Shown: positions 6,415 to 15,207, counted from the stretch's first letter. The stretch: DNA of 60,279 nt from Eubacteriaceae bacterium (GCA_030156895.1 JASGLP010000011.1:1-60279), one strand, 5' to 3'. Notes: a model not told the origin generated them from the sequence alone. Translations and numbers: made by a program.

Positions 6415-9201
6415 CTATAGCTGATCAGCCAAGGCCTGATACAAGGACATCAACGCCGCCACACAGTCAGATTCTTTGATATTACCAGCAAAACCATAAG
6501 TCGCTAATACCGCTTTATCATTTTGCTGATGGGCTTTTCGCAGTTGTGGCGGCATGGCCACTTCATCGTAGAGATCAGCCAGACTGCTGTCGGGAAATAA
6601 AGCGCGGGCATCCAAGATCCCCTGTGCCGTTTGTTCGATTGTGGCTTTTTGTTTTTCTGTCGGTTCTGGCCAGGGGAAGTTGTTGTAGACGATTGTATTG
6701 GAATAACTATAGTCACTCTTAAGCCGCCCCGCAACCGTCCGCATCCATGCCATATGGACATTTGATGTTAGAATGCCAAAATGAAATAATTCGGCATTTT
6801 CGATTACAAATAATTTATTACCCACAATCGTTTCCGGACTCATAAAATCCATTGGAATATAGCGACGCCGTTCCGATGAAACTACCGGTATTGCTACAAA
6901 ATTTGTTTCCGGCTGCTGATTTTCGTCAAAATACATTGGCGTTTCTGCTTTTTTTTGGGTAGCCGCTTTTTTACTGTTTTCTCGAAATTCCTTTACTTTT
7001 TGAACGCGTTCCATTACCCTTTTGCAATTTCTTACTTCCGATGGATTTGCATTTACTAACCATAAGCAGTATCGCGGTTTACGATCAATAAAGTCTTTCC
7101 CCATCATAAAAGGTCGAATCCATTTTTGAGCATCTGGTTCTTGTTCTATAAAGATTTCCATTTCCTCTTTTGTAAAAATTAAATTTCCATTATCCGTAGG
7201 TTTACTTCCGCTATACATTAATGGCACCTTACTAACTGGTTTTCGTAAAGCTTCAATAAAAATCACAGGCGCTTCCACTAAATAAGGATTGATCAAATTA
7301 ACCTTCGCAACAATATCCCCTGCATAAATCCGCCTTTCCTTGGCATTATCAGACTGGGAAAAACCAACAATCACGCAATGAACCGCCGCTTTTTCGCTGG
7401 CTTCGCTTTCCCATTTAAAGGTCTGGTAAGCAAAATCAATATGAATATCAAAGCGATCATAGAGGGGTTTCCAGACAGCTGCCACCTGTTCACCCTGGGT
7501 AATGGAATTCGTCGACACAAAAGCCGTTCTAACCGCCGTACCATCCATTAGCTGGGCCGCCTTGAAATACCAGCCCGCGACAAAATCAATTTTGCCGGCT
7601 GTTTTATAGGCCTTTCCTTTTTTATCGACATAAACGGATAAAAGATCATTCTTCTGTTCTTTTGACTGGAGTGAATATCCCACAAACGGCGGGTTCCCCA
7701 TAATAAAATCCAGCTCATCTTTAACCACAAGCGACTCCCAATCCAGGCGCAGGGCATTGCCCTCGATAATGTTGGCATAAGATTTCAAGGGCAGAAAATC
7801 CAGTTGCAGATGGATGATATCCTCGGTCCGTTTCATCATCTGAGCTTCGGCAATCCAAAGGGCAGTTTTAGCGACGGAAACAGCAAAATCATTTATTTCG
7901 ATCCCATAAAACTGATGGATAGACACCTTAATTGGCGTATGTAATTCTGTCGCAAAGGCAATCTGATCGCCCAGCTGAATTTTAAGCACTTCATTTTCCA
8001 GCTGTCGTAAGGCCAGGTAAGATTCGGTTAGAAAATTTCCGGAACCACAAGCCGGATCAAGAAATTTTAAATCAGCCAGCTTATCCTGAAAAGCCTCCAG
8101 CTTAAGCTTTCTGCTTTTTACAACTTTCTCCTGCCTGATCTGGTCAAATTCTTCCTGCAAATCATCCAAAAATAAGGGATCAATCACTTTGTGGATGTTT
8201 TCGATAGATGTATAATGCATCCCCCCAGACCGTCTGGTTTCCGGATTTAATGTACTTTCAAAAACAGCACCAAAAATGGTTGGACTGATGTGTTTCCAGT
8301 CAAATTCCTCGCTGGCATCGTGTATCAGTAGATCGACAATTTCCTGATTAAAGCCGGGGATTTCAATTTTATCCTGCTCAAATAAGCCACCATTCACATA
8401 AGGAAAGGCGCCGAGTCTTTCATCGATATAAGGATCACGATCTTGCGGTTTTTCATTCAAAAGAGCAAATAGCTCAATCAGGGCTTTTCGCACATCGGAG
8501 GGATTTTTATACTGTTTCAAAAAATCCTTGAACATGCCATGCTTACCAAAAATACCGGCATCTTCGGCATATAAACAGAAAACAAGTCGCACACAAAGCA
8601 TGTTTAGACTTTTTAGGGACTCAGGGTTTTGCGGATCTTTATACTGCTTCAAGAGGACATCATAGAGTTTTCCAACGATTTCGCCAGCCTTAATGGAAAT
8701 TTCCATCTCGCGGATAATATCTTCATTTTGGGCATCAATCAGAAACTCCAACCGGTATGTTTCATCGGGTAGGTTTTCAAGCAGGATTTCCTCCGGCTCG
8801 CCGTTGGGGTTTTCCATATCATAGACTAAAAAAGATTTGAAATTACAGGTAACTACCCATCTCGGGCGTTTTGAGTACGGTAATTCTGCCGAATAGCGTT
8901 TGGCTTGCTGGAAGGGATTTAACAGCGATCCATCCGATTGTTTAATGGCCTTTCGTAAATCCTTATCAATACTTTTCTGTTCGATCAGGACATGGGTTGT
9001 TGGAATATAGCCATCGATAAAACTGGTATGGTCCAGCATGACTTGATCTTCAAAATTGATGATCTGTTCCGGCTTGTCAACCCCATAAACATCCCGGAGC
9101 AGTGATAGCCAGAAGGGCTGACTTTGCCCCTTTTCGTAACCTTTACCCTGCCAGTGATCGGCAAACTTTTGAGCCGCTGTTCTTTTTTCAAGTTCTGTCA
9201 T
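6415..9201 (-). CDS. MmeI-like type IIL/IIG restriction-modification enzyme
   Basis: Single-chain restriction and modification protein of 928 residues. The N-terminal nuclease region carries a PD-ExK-like set, Asp63, Glu74 and Lys76 in FIDGYIPTTHVLIEQKSID. A helical spacer follows, then the methylase with motif I FLDPACGSGNF (near residue 380) and motif IV NPPFVGY (near 505), then a target-recognition domain and the family C-terminus. Length and order fit MmeI relatives, which cut at a fixed distance from the methylated site; one protein does both jobs, so no partner is needed. The start has AGGGGAA 7 nt upstream. The frame is intact although the surrounding genes are broken. Specificity cannot be read by eye. 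Confidence 0.88.
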   Translation of the reverse strand: MTELEKRTAAQKFADHWQGKGYEKGQSQPFWLSLLRDVYGVDKPEQIINFEDQVMLDHTSFIDGYIPTTHVLIEQKSIDKDLRKAIKQSDGSLLNPFQQAKRYSAELPYSKRPRWVVTCNFKSFLVYDMENPNGEPEEILLENLPDETYRLEFLIDAQNEDIIREMEISIKAGEIVGKLYDVLLKQYKDPQNPESLKSLNMLCVRLVFCLYAEDAGIFGKHGMFKDFLKQYKNPSDVRKALIELFALLNEKPQDRDPYIDERLGAFPYVNGGLFEQDKIEIPGFNQEIVDLLIHDASEEFDWKHISPTIFGAVFESTLNPETRRSGGMHYTSIENIHKVIDPLFLDDLQEEFDQIRQEKVVKSRKLKLEAFQDKLADLKFLDPACGSGNFLTESYLALRQLENEVLKIQLGDQIAFATELHTPIKVSIHQFYGIEINDFAVSVAKTALWIAEAQMMKRTEDIIHLQLDFLPLKSYANIIEGNALRLDWESLVVKDELDFIMGNPPFVGYSLQSKEQKNDLLSVYVDKKGKAYKTAGKIDFVAGWYFKAAQLMDGTAVRTAFVSTNSITQGEQVAAVWKPLYDRFDIHIDFAYQTFKWESEASEKAAVHCVIVGFSQSDNAKERRIYAGDIVAKVNLINPYLVEAPVIFIEALRKPVSKVPLMYSGSKPTDNGNLIFTKEEMEIFIEQEPDAQKWIRPFMMGKDFIDRKPRYCLWLVNANPSEVRNCKRVMERVQKVKEFRENSKKAATQKKAETPMYFDENQQPETNFVAIPVVSSERRRYIPMDFMSPETIVGNKLFVIENAELFHFGILTSNVHMAWMRTVAGRLKSDYSYSNTIVYNNFPWPEPTEKQKATIEQTAQGILDARALFPDSSLADLYDEVAMPPQLRKAHQQNDKAVLATYGFAGNIKESDCVAALMSLYQALADQL

Positions 9202-9337
9202 TTACGTTCCCCTTTATTCATTTCAGAAAGCACTGTTCTGTTAATGATTGCCTGTATTTTTTCTCTTAACTTATTATTATAGCTTATTTGTATCATCTAG
9301 TGAAGAAAAACCGGCTCGGTTTATTCATTTCAGAAAA

Positions 9338-9465
9338 TCAATCCTCATAATGTCCCTTTAATGACAAAACCAATACACTGCCATCCTGGTCAAGCATATA
9401 AACAATTGATGTTCCCGGTTGATCCCTCTGCTCCAGGCTTTCCCATCTTTAGTTAAAACTTTCAG
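9338..9465 (-). pseudogene. Txe/YoeB-family toxin, frameshifted C-terminal remnant
   Basis: One frame gives KDGKAWSRGINREHQLF and the next gives IVYMLDQDGSVLVLSLKGHY before a stop at 9338. Together they match the C-terminus of Txe/YoeB mRNA interferases (pattern WSRRINxEHRLVY ... LSxKGHYE). A one-base shift separates the halves and the N-terminus is replaced by IS66-like sequence. No YefM/Phd partner adjoins. Non-functional. Confidence 0.5.
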
Positions 9466-9689
9466 CACGGTTTCATCCGCTGTTTTGATGTCATGTTCCT
9501 GGCAGTAGCGGCAGGTATATACTTTTCTGACATGCTCCAATACCATCTGATTTTTGCCTGTGCTTCTTCAAGTTTTGAGTTTAAACGAGTATTTTCGTCC
9601 TTTAGTTCCGTAATGACAGACAGAAAATCCAGTGCCGGAGCCGCAGTTGTCGGCTCTTTTAAAGTGTCCTTTCGATCTTCCCAAAGCAT
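9466..9689 (-). pseudogene. IS66-family transposase fragment
   Basis: Reads VITELKDENTRLNSKLEEAQ, the leucine-zipper-like start of IS66 TnpC, then after an internal deletion and frame change VRKVYTCRYCQEHDIKTADE, similar to the IS66 zinc-binding CxxC segment. The DDE catalytic domain is absent. No inverted repeats were identified. A small relic joined to a Txe/YoeB relic. Confidence 0.5.
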
Positions 9690-9780
9690 CCAATTTTCAC
9701 TTTCTCCATAAAAAATACAATCCTTCCTTTTATATATGAAAGAATTGTATCAGTTTTTTTATTTGTTTGGTATGTGGTCT

Positions 9781-10115
9781 GTATTTGACGCTTACAAAGA
9801 ATTAACCGCTGGCCGGTTATACGAGGGACATCAGAAATTATCGGATCAACACAACAATAAGTAATCAGCGGAATCCCGAGACTCGGAAACTCTATGGCTG
9901 GGCATGGAAGCTTATCCACGATCGCTATATCAAAGCCCACCCGCTTTGTATGTTAGAATGGCAAACTGACCCTAGCCCAGGAAATTCATCGCATCACTCC
10001 CCTATCCAAAGGCGGCAACTATGACGAAGAAAACCTGATGGCATTGTGCAGCTGCTGTCACTCCACCATCACGGCTCAGGAAGGTGACCGGTGGAAATGC
10101 GAGACTACAAGATGC
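9781..10115 (+). pseudogene. HNH endonuclease (phage type) with frameshifts
   Basis: Three overlapping plus-strand frames rebuild one protein: ELTAGRLYEGHQKLSDQHNN, then QRNPETRKLYGWAWKLIHDR with YIKAHPLC, then LTLAQEIHRITPLSKGGNYD with EENLMALCSCCHS. This is the layout of small phage HNH endonucleases (C..C, H-I-x-P-L, N, CxxCH) usually beside terminase genes. Two frame changes, near 9855 and 9965, disable it. Its tail overlaps the 3' end of the convergent ParE-like gene. Confidence 0.65.
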
Positions 10116-10419
10116 GAAGCCAATCACGACGGGCATAAAGGATTCGTTCAAGGTTGACAACTTGGGATTGTTCATCGATGGTAAAGAACACAACATAGTT
10201 CTTAATCAAAAGTTTTCGGTATCCCATTGAAACCAGCCGGTCATCACGAACAGCCGGAGATTTCTGGGGCATTTCGGATAAGCCAAGCAGCGCTTCTTCA
10301 ATCGTATCCACCATCGTCATGACCGTCATTGGTGCTGACAACTGTGAAGATATGTATAGGATGATATCACGAAGGTCATTTTCGGCTGGTTCTGAGATCT
10401 CAATACTATACATTGCCAT
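10105..10419 (-). CDS. RelE/ParE-family toxin
   Basis: 104 residues: YSIEISEPAENDLRDIILYI at the N-terminus, then the core RKLLIKNYVVFFTIDEQSQV and the C-terminal RILYARRDWLRIL, a standard ParE/RelE toxin pattern. Toxins of this fold poison gyrase (ParE) or cleave mRNA (RelE); sequence alone does not decide which. The gene overlaps the antitoxin by 14 bp, which couples their translation. The frame is intact, so the pair is probably a working type II system and may stabilise the accessory region. Confidence 0.88.
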   Translation of the reverse strand: MAMYSIEISEPAENDLRDIILYISSQLSAPMTVMTMVDTIEEALLGLSEMPQKSPAVRDDRLVSMGYRKLLIKNYVVFFTIDEQSQVVNLERILYARRDWLRIL

Positions 10420-10678
10420 CGGTTAGCTCTTGTCGCAGGTCCTTCATGACATCAGTCAGAGGACATTTTTTCCCCGCTTTAATAGCAGCTCGACCTTCAT
10501 CAAGGGCGCGATAAAGTTCAACCTTGCCGTTTAACAATTCATAAGCTTCGATGCTCATCACAGCCAAGTCCCCCTGACCATTCTTCGTGATGAAGATGGG
10601 TTCTTCCTGTTCATGGCAGAATTTAGAGATTTCGTTGTAATTATTTCTTAGATCCGTACTGGATTTAATATTAGGCAT
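10406..10678 (-). CDS. Phd/YefM-family antitoxin
   Basis: The N-terminal DNA-binding domain IKSSTDLRNNYNEISKFCHE, then EPIFITKNGQGDLAVMSIEA, is typical Phd/YefM; the C-terminal helix (LDEGRAAIKAGKKCPLTDVM) should wrap the toxin. The ATG at 10678 has AAGGGGGAC at the right distance and is preferred over an upstream in-frame start at 10699 (90 residues result). The promoter lies inside a perfect palindrome just upstream, which points to autorepression by the complex. Confidence 0.88.
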   Translation of the reverse strand: MPNIKSSTDLRNNYNEISKFCHEQEEPIFITKNGQGDLAVMSIEAYELLNGKVELYRALDEGRAAIKAGKKCPLTDVMKDLRQELTDGNV

Positions 10679-10691
10679 TTGAGTGTCCCCC

Positions 10692-10738
10692 TTTGTCAAT
10701 CTAAAGATATTATACCAGAATATCTTTAGATTGACAAA
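10692..10738 (-). promoter_or_regulatory. Promoter embedded in a perfect 20-bp inverted repeat (toxin-antitoxin operator)
   Basis: Arms 10692-10711 and 10719-10738 are perfectly complementary (TTTGTCAATCTAAAGATATT and its reverse) with a 7-nt centre. On the minus strand TTGTCA (10732-10737), a 17-nt spacer and TATAAT (10709-10714) form a near-consensus promoter firing into the antitoxin. Operator binding would cover both promoter boxes. Confidence 0.8.
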
Positions 10739-10757
10739 AAATAGTCGGTGGGGGTAG

Positions 10758-11050
10758 TCAAATCGCTAAAAGGATTCGGATCTGCTCGGAAAGACTAATC
10801 TGAGAATAAGGGACGATCGCTGACAGCAGCAGGGCATGGGTTCTTTTGCAAACGGCACATTTCACCCGACAGATCCGCAGTGGCACCAGGTAATCCTTGA
10901 TGCTGCACCGGTAATAACCATGGACAGAAAGCCCCCTGAACAGCCACAGCTGCATGTAAGCTGGTGGAACTGAAGATCGTTAAGCGTATGATCATATAAA
11001 ATTTTCGAAATGGGAGTGCAATTATCCGTAAAAAACGTTATCACATAAAC
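10758..11050 (-). pseudogene. DUF6431-type zinc-ribbon protein, frameshifted
   Basis: One frame reads DLQFHQLTCSCGCSG; the next continues HGYYRCSIKDYLVPLRICRV with KCAVCKRTHALLLSAIVPYS and SLSEQIRI. The pattern (zinc ribbon, HGYY, RxKCxxCxxTHALLP) fits DUF6431 proteins often linked to insertion sequences. A frame change near 10950 and loss of the C-terminal part indicate decay. Confidence 0.45.
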
Positions 11051-11259
11051 TGTTATAGTAAGGTTACAACCTCTCTGCCATGTCATGAATGGCAGAAAGT
11101 TGACTTCGTTAGGGTTGTTTCTGCCACTCAATCAAACGTAATGTTTTCCTTCTGTTTCTGACAATTTCGACATAGCATTAAAAAGCTAATCCACACAAGG
11201 CAGACTGACTTTGGCAGCAAGAATCTCTTGCTGTTATAACGTCAAATATTCTTTTTATC
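11051..11259. other. Gap with a short hairpin
   Basis: No coding signal was seen. A hairpin CTGCCAT-GTCATGA-ATGGCAG lies near 11080. There is no clear promoter. Confidence 0.4.
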
Positions 11260-11820
11260 TCATTTTACTAATTGCAGATAAATCTTTATCTTAAAAAAAT
11301 AGCTGCAACCCTGAATAAATAATATTATTGCGACTACAACATTCATTCCCATAAATTCATCAACAGGTTTTAACAGCGAAGCAACGCCGGATATCAGTTC
11401 TATGCTGCCTAACAAGCAAAAGCAACGCCATCCAGACACTGCATCTTCCTTAAGTTCTTTGCAATCCAACAGTTTCAGTATACCAGTAAATAATTCCCAA
11501 ACACCTAAGAAGAACGGAATCAAGGCTGCCTGTATCATCTGATTAAAAAGCAAAAACAATGAAAGCAGCGAGGTGCTAACTCCATCAGCAAGCAGCCAGT
11601 GTGATCCATGTAGTGACTTTTCCGTTCTGCGATAGATATAAATATTTATCAATCCCGAAAACAACATGGACAATCCCAGATACGGCGCAATTTCAACGAG
11701 TGCGTTTTCACCTTTTAAGAAAGTGAATGCGCTAGCACTGAATAGGATGATTCCAGCAAGACCCCATAGTATCTGCACCTGGGCTAGTTTAGGGAACTTC
11801 ATTAAGTTTTTCTTGTCCAT
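11260..11820 (-). CDS. HdeD/DUF308-like membrane protein
   Basis: 186 residues with about six hydrophobic segments in pairs: VQILWGLAGIILFSASAF, YLGLSMLFSGLINIYIY, WLLADGVSTSLLSLFLLFN, ALIPFFLGVWELFTGILKLL, CFCLLGSIELISGVASLL and VVVAIILFIQGCSYFFK. The repeat-like layout and the G-x-W-E/x-TGI motif fit HdeD/DUF308 proteins, a poorly understood family linked to stress in enterobacteria. It lies downstream of a DegV-type remnant and a radical SAM gene on the same strand, possibly one former operon. Function is unknown. Confidence 0.7.
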   Translation of the reverse strand: MDKKNLMKFPKLAQVQILWGLAGIILFSASAFTFLKGENALVEIAPYLGLSMLFSGLINIYIYRRTEKSLHGSHWLLADGVSTSLLSLFLLFNQMIQAALIPFFLGVWELFTGILKLLDCKELKEDAVSGWRCFCLLGSIELISGVASLLKPVDEFMGMNVVVAIILFIQGCSYFFKIKIYLQLVK

Positions 11821-11907
11821 AAGCTATTTATTTTCAAACTCCATATTTTTACTTTTTACCAAAAATGAAAGTCAGGATATCCACTACTGTCTCTGCAATC
11901 AACGATA

Positions 11908-12233
11908 TTACAAAAATTGTACAAGGAATCCCTCGCCAACAGATGCACAAAGGGTATCTATATAGAGGATTTTTTGTTCCGGGTATTCCTGACGCAGTTC
12001 ATCCATGCACAGGCTGCAGACTGAATCGCATCTGACATACCCGAATAAAAGCACAGGTAAAGGATGTCGACCCCTTGATGAAGACACGGTTCAAAACATT
12101 CAAAATTAACCGTTGGATTAATCTGCGAAGTTCTGGCAAAATCTTCTTTACTATTCATCTTCTCTGCAACTGGTAAAACTTCTGCAATCTAATCAATAGA
12201 CGTGGCATCTGTGAATATCTGATAGGTCGCCAT
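11908..12233 (-). pseudogene. DegV-family fatty-acid-binding protein, broken
   Basis: From an ATG at 12233: MATYQIFTDATSID, a stop, then NPTVNFECFEPCLHQGVDIL with YLCFYSG, then after a frame change MDELRQEYPEQKILYIDTLC with ASVGEGF. This follows the DegV pattern (TDSTSDL, ILYIGFSSGLSGTYQSA, DSLxASxGxG) over the N-terminal third. A nonsense codon, a frameshift and loss of two thirds of the protein make it a pseudogene. Confidence 0.65.
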
Positions 12234-12251
12234 GGGTCACTCTCCCTTACT

Positions 12252-13601
12252 TCAGCCCGTGCATTTGTCGCCGCCCTGCCAGAGTCTTTCAGCTGTGGAA
12301 ATCCAGTTTTCAGCGTAAGGTGTTGTTTTATCGCAAAGATGGTCTACGCTTTCCAAACTTTGATAGTCGGTATTTACTGCGCCGGCATCCTTAACCATCT
12401 TCCGCAGTGCCTCCGGGTTCTCCAGCATGGGGCAGGGTCGCAGCATATTGTCATTGAAAGGCTGTCCGTCATGGTATGCCATAAATAAAGGACTTTTCAG
12501 CGCGTCCAGCAGGGAAACCTCGTGTATATTTGCATTAGAATAATGGATAAATACGCAAGGCTCCACATCTCCTTTCGCATTGATATGAAGGTAATTCCGG
12601 CCACCAGCGATACAGCCTCCTACAAACTCAGCGTCGTTTTGGAAGTCCATGCTGAAAATAGGCTTCGTCTCACGGTACCCTCTGATGCGGTTATACATCA
12701 TTTCGCGTTGCTGCGGCTTAGGCATCAACTCCACAGCGGCATCGTTGCCTACCGGCATATAGTGGAAAAACCAGACAAACAGTGCGCCGCTGTCAATCAT
12801 CAGGTCAAAATATTTTTCACTGCTCACATCGTCCACATTCTTACTAGTGTAGCAAGTGGAAATACCAAAGGGGAGTTTATGCTGTTTCAGCAGAGACATG
12901 GCGTTTAGCACCTTCTGATACATACCCTTTCCCCGGCGGCCATCGTTGGCTTCCTCGAATCCCTCCAGAGAAAGAGCCGGGACAAAATTCTTGACATGTA
13001 TCATTTCCTGACAGAATTGCTCGTCGATCAGTGTGCCGTTAGTGAAACAAAGAAATTCACAATCGGGGTGCATCTCGCATAGCCGAATTACGTCCTTTTT
13101 CCTGACCAGAGGCTCGCCGCCAGTGTAAATATACATGTAGGTACCCAATTCTTTACCCTGGCGGACGATGGAATCCAAATCCTCCAAAGTCAGGTTCAAC
13201 TGGTTTCCGTACTCAGCGGCCCAGCAACCGGTGCAGTGGAGGTTACAGGAAGAGGTGGGATCCAGCAGGATTGCCCAGGGAACATTGCAGCCCTCCTGCT
13301 CCTTGACTTCCTCCTGTATAGCACTACCTTTCAGGCTGGCGTTAAACAGGAAGTTTTGGAAAAAAGCCTTCCGACTACCGGGGTTAATGTCATATACCTT
13401 CAACATGAGTTGATACCAGTTGTTTTTTTCATCAATGACATTGCGGATTGCATCTCGCTGGCTAGTATACCACTCAGTTGGTGTAAACTTGTCCACCAGC
13501 GTCATCAGCTTGGGGATATTTTCTTCAGGGTTGCCCTCAATGTACTTCAGGGCTTGATTAATTGCAAAATTTTGCATACTGTCCTTTACTGATTTATTCA
13601 T
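12252..13601 (-). CDS. Radical SAM/SPASM-type protein
   Basis: 449 residues. The radical SAM motif is Cys119-x3-Cys123-x2-Cys126 (TSSCNLHCTGCW), followed by YIYTGGEPL. The C-terminus carries extra cysteines (GGCIAGG, GDVEPCVFIHYS, LRPCPML, LCDKTT) fitting a SPASM-like auxiliary cluster. Radical SAM proteins of this type modify peptides, proteins or cofactors; no precursor peptide is evident nearby. The ATG at 13601 has AGAAGGAGA upstream and is chosen over a longer in-frame extension to 13793, which lacks a ribosome binding site. A divergent homologue without the cysteines lies across the intergenic region, and a TetR gene follows it. Confidence 0.85.
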   Translation of the reverse strand: MNKSVKDSMQNFAINQALKYIEGNPEENIPKLMTLVDKFTPTEWYTSQRDAIRNVIDEKNNWYQLMLKVYDINPGSRKAFFQNFLFNASLKGSAIQEEVKEQEGCNVPWAILLDPTSSCNLHCTGCWAAEYGNQLNLTLEDLDSIVRQGKELGTYMYIYTGGEPLVRKKDVIRLCEMHPDCEFLCFTNGTLIDEQFCQEMIHVKNFVPALSLEGFEEANDGRRGKGMYQKVLNAMSLLKQHKLPFGISTCYTSKNVDDVSSEKYFDLMIDSGALFVWFFHYMPVGNDAAVELMPKPQQREMMYNRIRGYRETKPIFSMDFQNDAEFVGGCIAGGRNYLHINAKGDVEPCVFIHYSNANIHEVSLLDALKSPLFMAYHDGQPFNDNMLRPCPMLENPEALRKMVKDAGAVNTDYQSLESVDHLCDKTTPYAENWISTAERLWQGGDKCTG

Positions 13602-14118
13602 AGTTGTTAATCTCCTTCTATATTTTCTAAAATTAAAACAGTACCCACTCGACCAGTTTTTCAAGACCGCCGAGAGACTGCACATAGTCTTTTTTCCACG
13701 ATGAATAATTTTTTTTACAATAGATAATGCGTTCAACTTTACGGATGATTTTGTAATTACACGATAATTTTCATAACCAATCAGCACCTCCACGACGAGT
13801 TTAGTGTCAGGCGCTTGAGTATACCAAATCTACGATATCAGCGACAATTTTGTCTACCAACTTATCGGGATGACCGGGTTTCACTTTTTAACCATTAATT
13901 TATTCTCCCTAGCTGCCCTTTAATCAAATTATAAACAGGCAAGATCACTATGTCATTGGACATAAAAGAGCGAAAGTCTCAAATTAGGACGCAGCATGGA
14001 TTTTGTTACCTTTTAGGACACGGAGTGCTGTTTGTCTATTGTTTGTAGACTCTTGTATAGATAATATTTCGATATAGTAACAGAAAGTTAAACTTGCATT
14101 TTAGAAGGAGAAAGTAGA
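13602..14118. other. Divergent intergenic region between the radical SAM gene and its homologue
   Basis: About 515 bp. It holds presumptive promoters for both genes and an operator-like GTCTA-TTGTTTG-TAGAC near 14034-14050, about 70 bp before the plus-strand ATG. On the minus strand a 13633-13735 frame ends SWKKDYVQSLGGLEKLVEWVLF (read in two parts) and 13820-13888 encodes PGHPDKLVDKIVADIVDLVY, both short and lacking starts; they may be gene debris. The binding regulator is not known; the TetR at 15.2 kb is a candidate. Confidence 0.4.
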
Positions 14119-15135
14119 ATGGAAAACAGTACATCCAGAATTTTAACGGGATCTGTTGTAAAAAGAACATTAAAAAATATGAAGGAAAACCCGGAACGCA
14201 GTATCCGCAATCTTGTGGATATGGCCTTGCAGTTTACAAGCGGAAGGTTTCAGCAGGATTTTTTTGCTACGGCTCAAACCATGCTGCAAAATGAAAACAG
14301 CGCCTACTATAGATTGGTGAGGGACATTGTATCTCACGCAGACACCGACCGACTTTACACTTTTGGCATGAATCTTGGGTATAATGGCTGTACTACGGGA
14401 GCACAGCGTATTCGTGAAAATGAAAAAAAACTGAACTGCAATATCCCGTGGACAGTAGCCATCCAGATAGATGCAGAGCAATTTGAGGAAAAAGAACAGC
14501 AATATCAAGCCACAATACAAGCTGGTGAAAAACTTGGCATCTATGTATGGATACTCTTTTGCATGGAGCAACCGCAAAAATCTCTACTACTTGCCAAAAA
14601 CAACCCTGACAGCGCCTTTTTCCTTTTTTGTGAGCCGGAGGATCTGACTTCTGATTTCCTAGATGACGCAACCGAACTTTATAATCTGATGCTTGTTGTG
14701 CGTTGTGACGAAAACGCCTCTAGCACGTGCGCCAACCTCCGTAATTTAGGGTTGCTCTACTCAGTGTGGTATCAATATGGGCAAAAAGATACGGAAACGA
14801 TCATCAACGGCGATCTGTTTTACTGCGGCCAACAGCTTTCCCCCATTTTTTTCGTTCTCCTGCCCAATCTGGAATGTCCAGATGTCGTTCAGCACCTTGC
14901 GCATCAGGCCGTACAACAGGCCCGCAAAGAACAAAGCTATCACACCATGCTTTGGGAGTTGCAGGGGGATAATAGTTTGATTGACGCCATTATCTCCGAC
15001 GACACCTGCTCGGTCTACTTTAATATGGATGGGAATCTATGTGGCTGGCACAAAGAAATCAAGAGTGGACAAAACAATCTATTTCAGAATAACCTAACAG
15101 ACATTTTTGTGAGCGCCTGTCCAAAGAAAGTGTGA
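14119..15135 (+). CDS. Radical-SAM-like protein lacking the cluster cysteines
   Basis: 338 residues with a strong ribosome binding site (AGAAGGAGAAAG). The N-terminus follows the same plan as the divergent radical SAM protein: NPERSIRNLVDMALQF against NPEENIPKLMTLVDKF; NCNIPWTVAIQ against GCNVPWAILLD; then AGEKLGIYVWILF against QGKELGTYMYIYT. Where the enzyme has CNLHCTGC this protein has DAEQFEEKEQ with no cysteine, so it should not bind the radical SAM cluster. The C-terminus keeps SVYFNMDGNLCGW, similar to YLHINAKGDVEPC. It is probably a catalytically inactive paralogue acting as partner or regulator. Composition is ordinary and the frame is intact over its length, which argues against simple decay. 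Confidence 0.7.
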   Translation: MENSTSRILTGSVVKRTLKNMKENPERSIRNLVDMALQFTSGRFQQDFFATAQTMLQNENSAYYRLVRDIVSHADTDRLYTFGMNLGYNGCTTGAQRIRENEKKLNCNIPWTVAIQIDAEQFEEKEQQYQATIQAGEKLGIYVWILFCMEQPQKSLLLAKNNPDSAFFLFCEPEDLTSDFLDDATELYNLMLVVRCDENASSTCANLRNLGLLYSVWYQYGQKDTETIINGDLFYCGQQLSPIFFVLLPNLECPDVVQHLAHQAVQQARKEQSYHTMLWELQGDNSLIDAIISDDTCSVYFNMDGNLCGWHKEIKSGQNNLFQNNLTDIFVSACPKKV

Positions 15136-15207
15136 GCAGCTATATGAACAAAGGCAAAATCGACGAAGTGAAAGGCGGCAAAAAGATTTCGCTCTGCCAC
15201 CCTGGTT

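Noticed and set aside
9659-9940. 93-residue minus-strand frame
   Set aside because: Antisense to the HNH endonuclease relic; no family resemblance.
13602-13793. 64-residue N-terminal extension of the radical SAM protein
   Set aside because: No ribosome binding site at the longer start, while 13601 has a strong one; homologue alignment begins after 13601.
13820-13888. Short frame PGHPDKLVDKIVADIVDLVY resembling a MetK N-terminus
   Set aside because: Only about 23 codons, in a broken frame; similarity may be chance.
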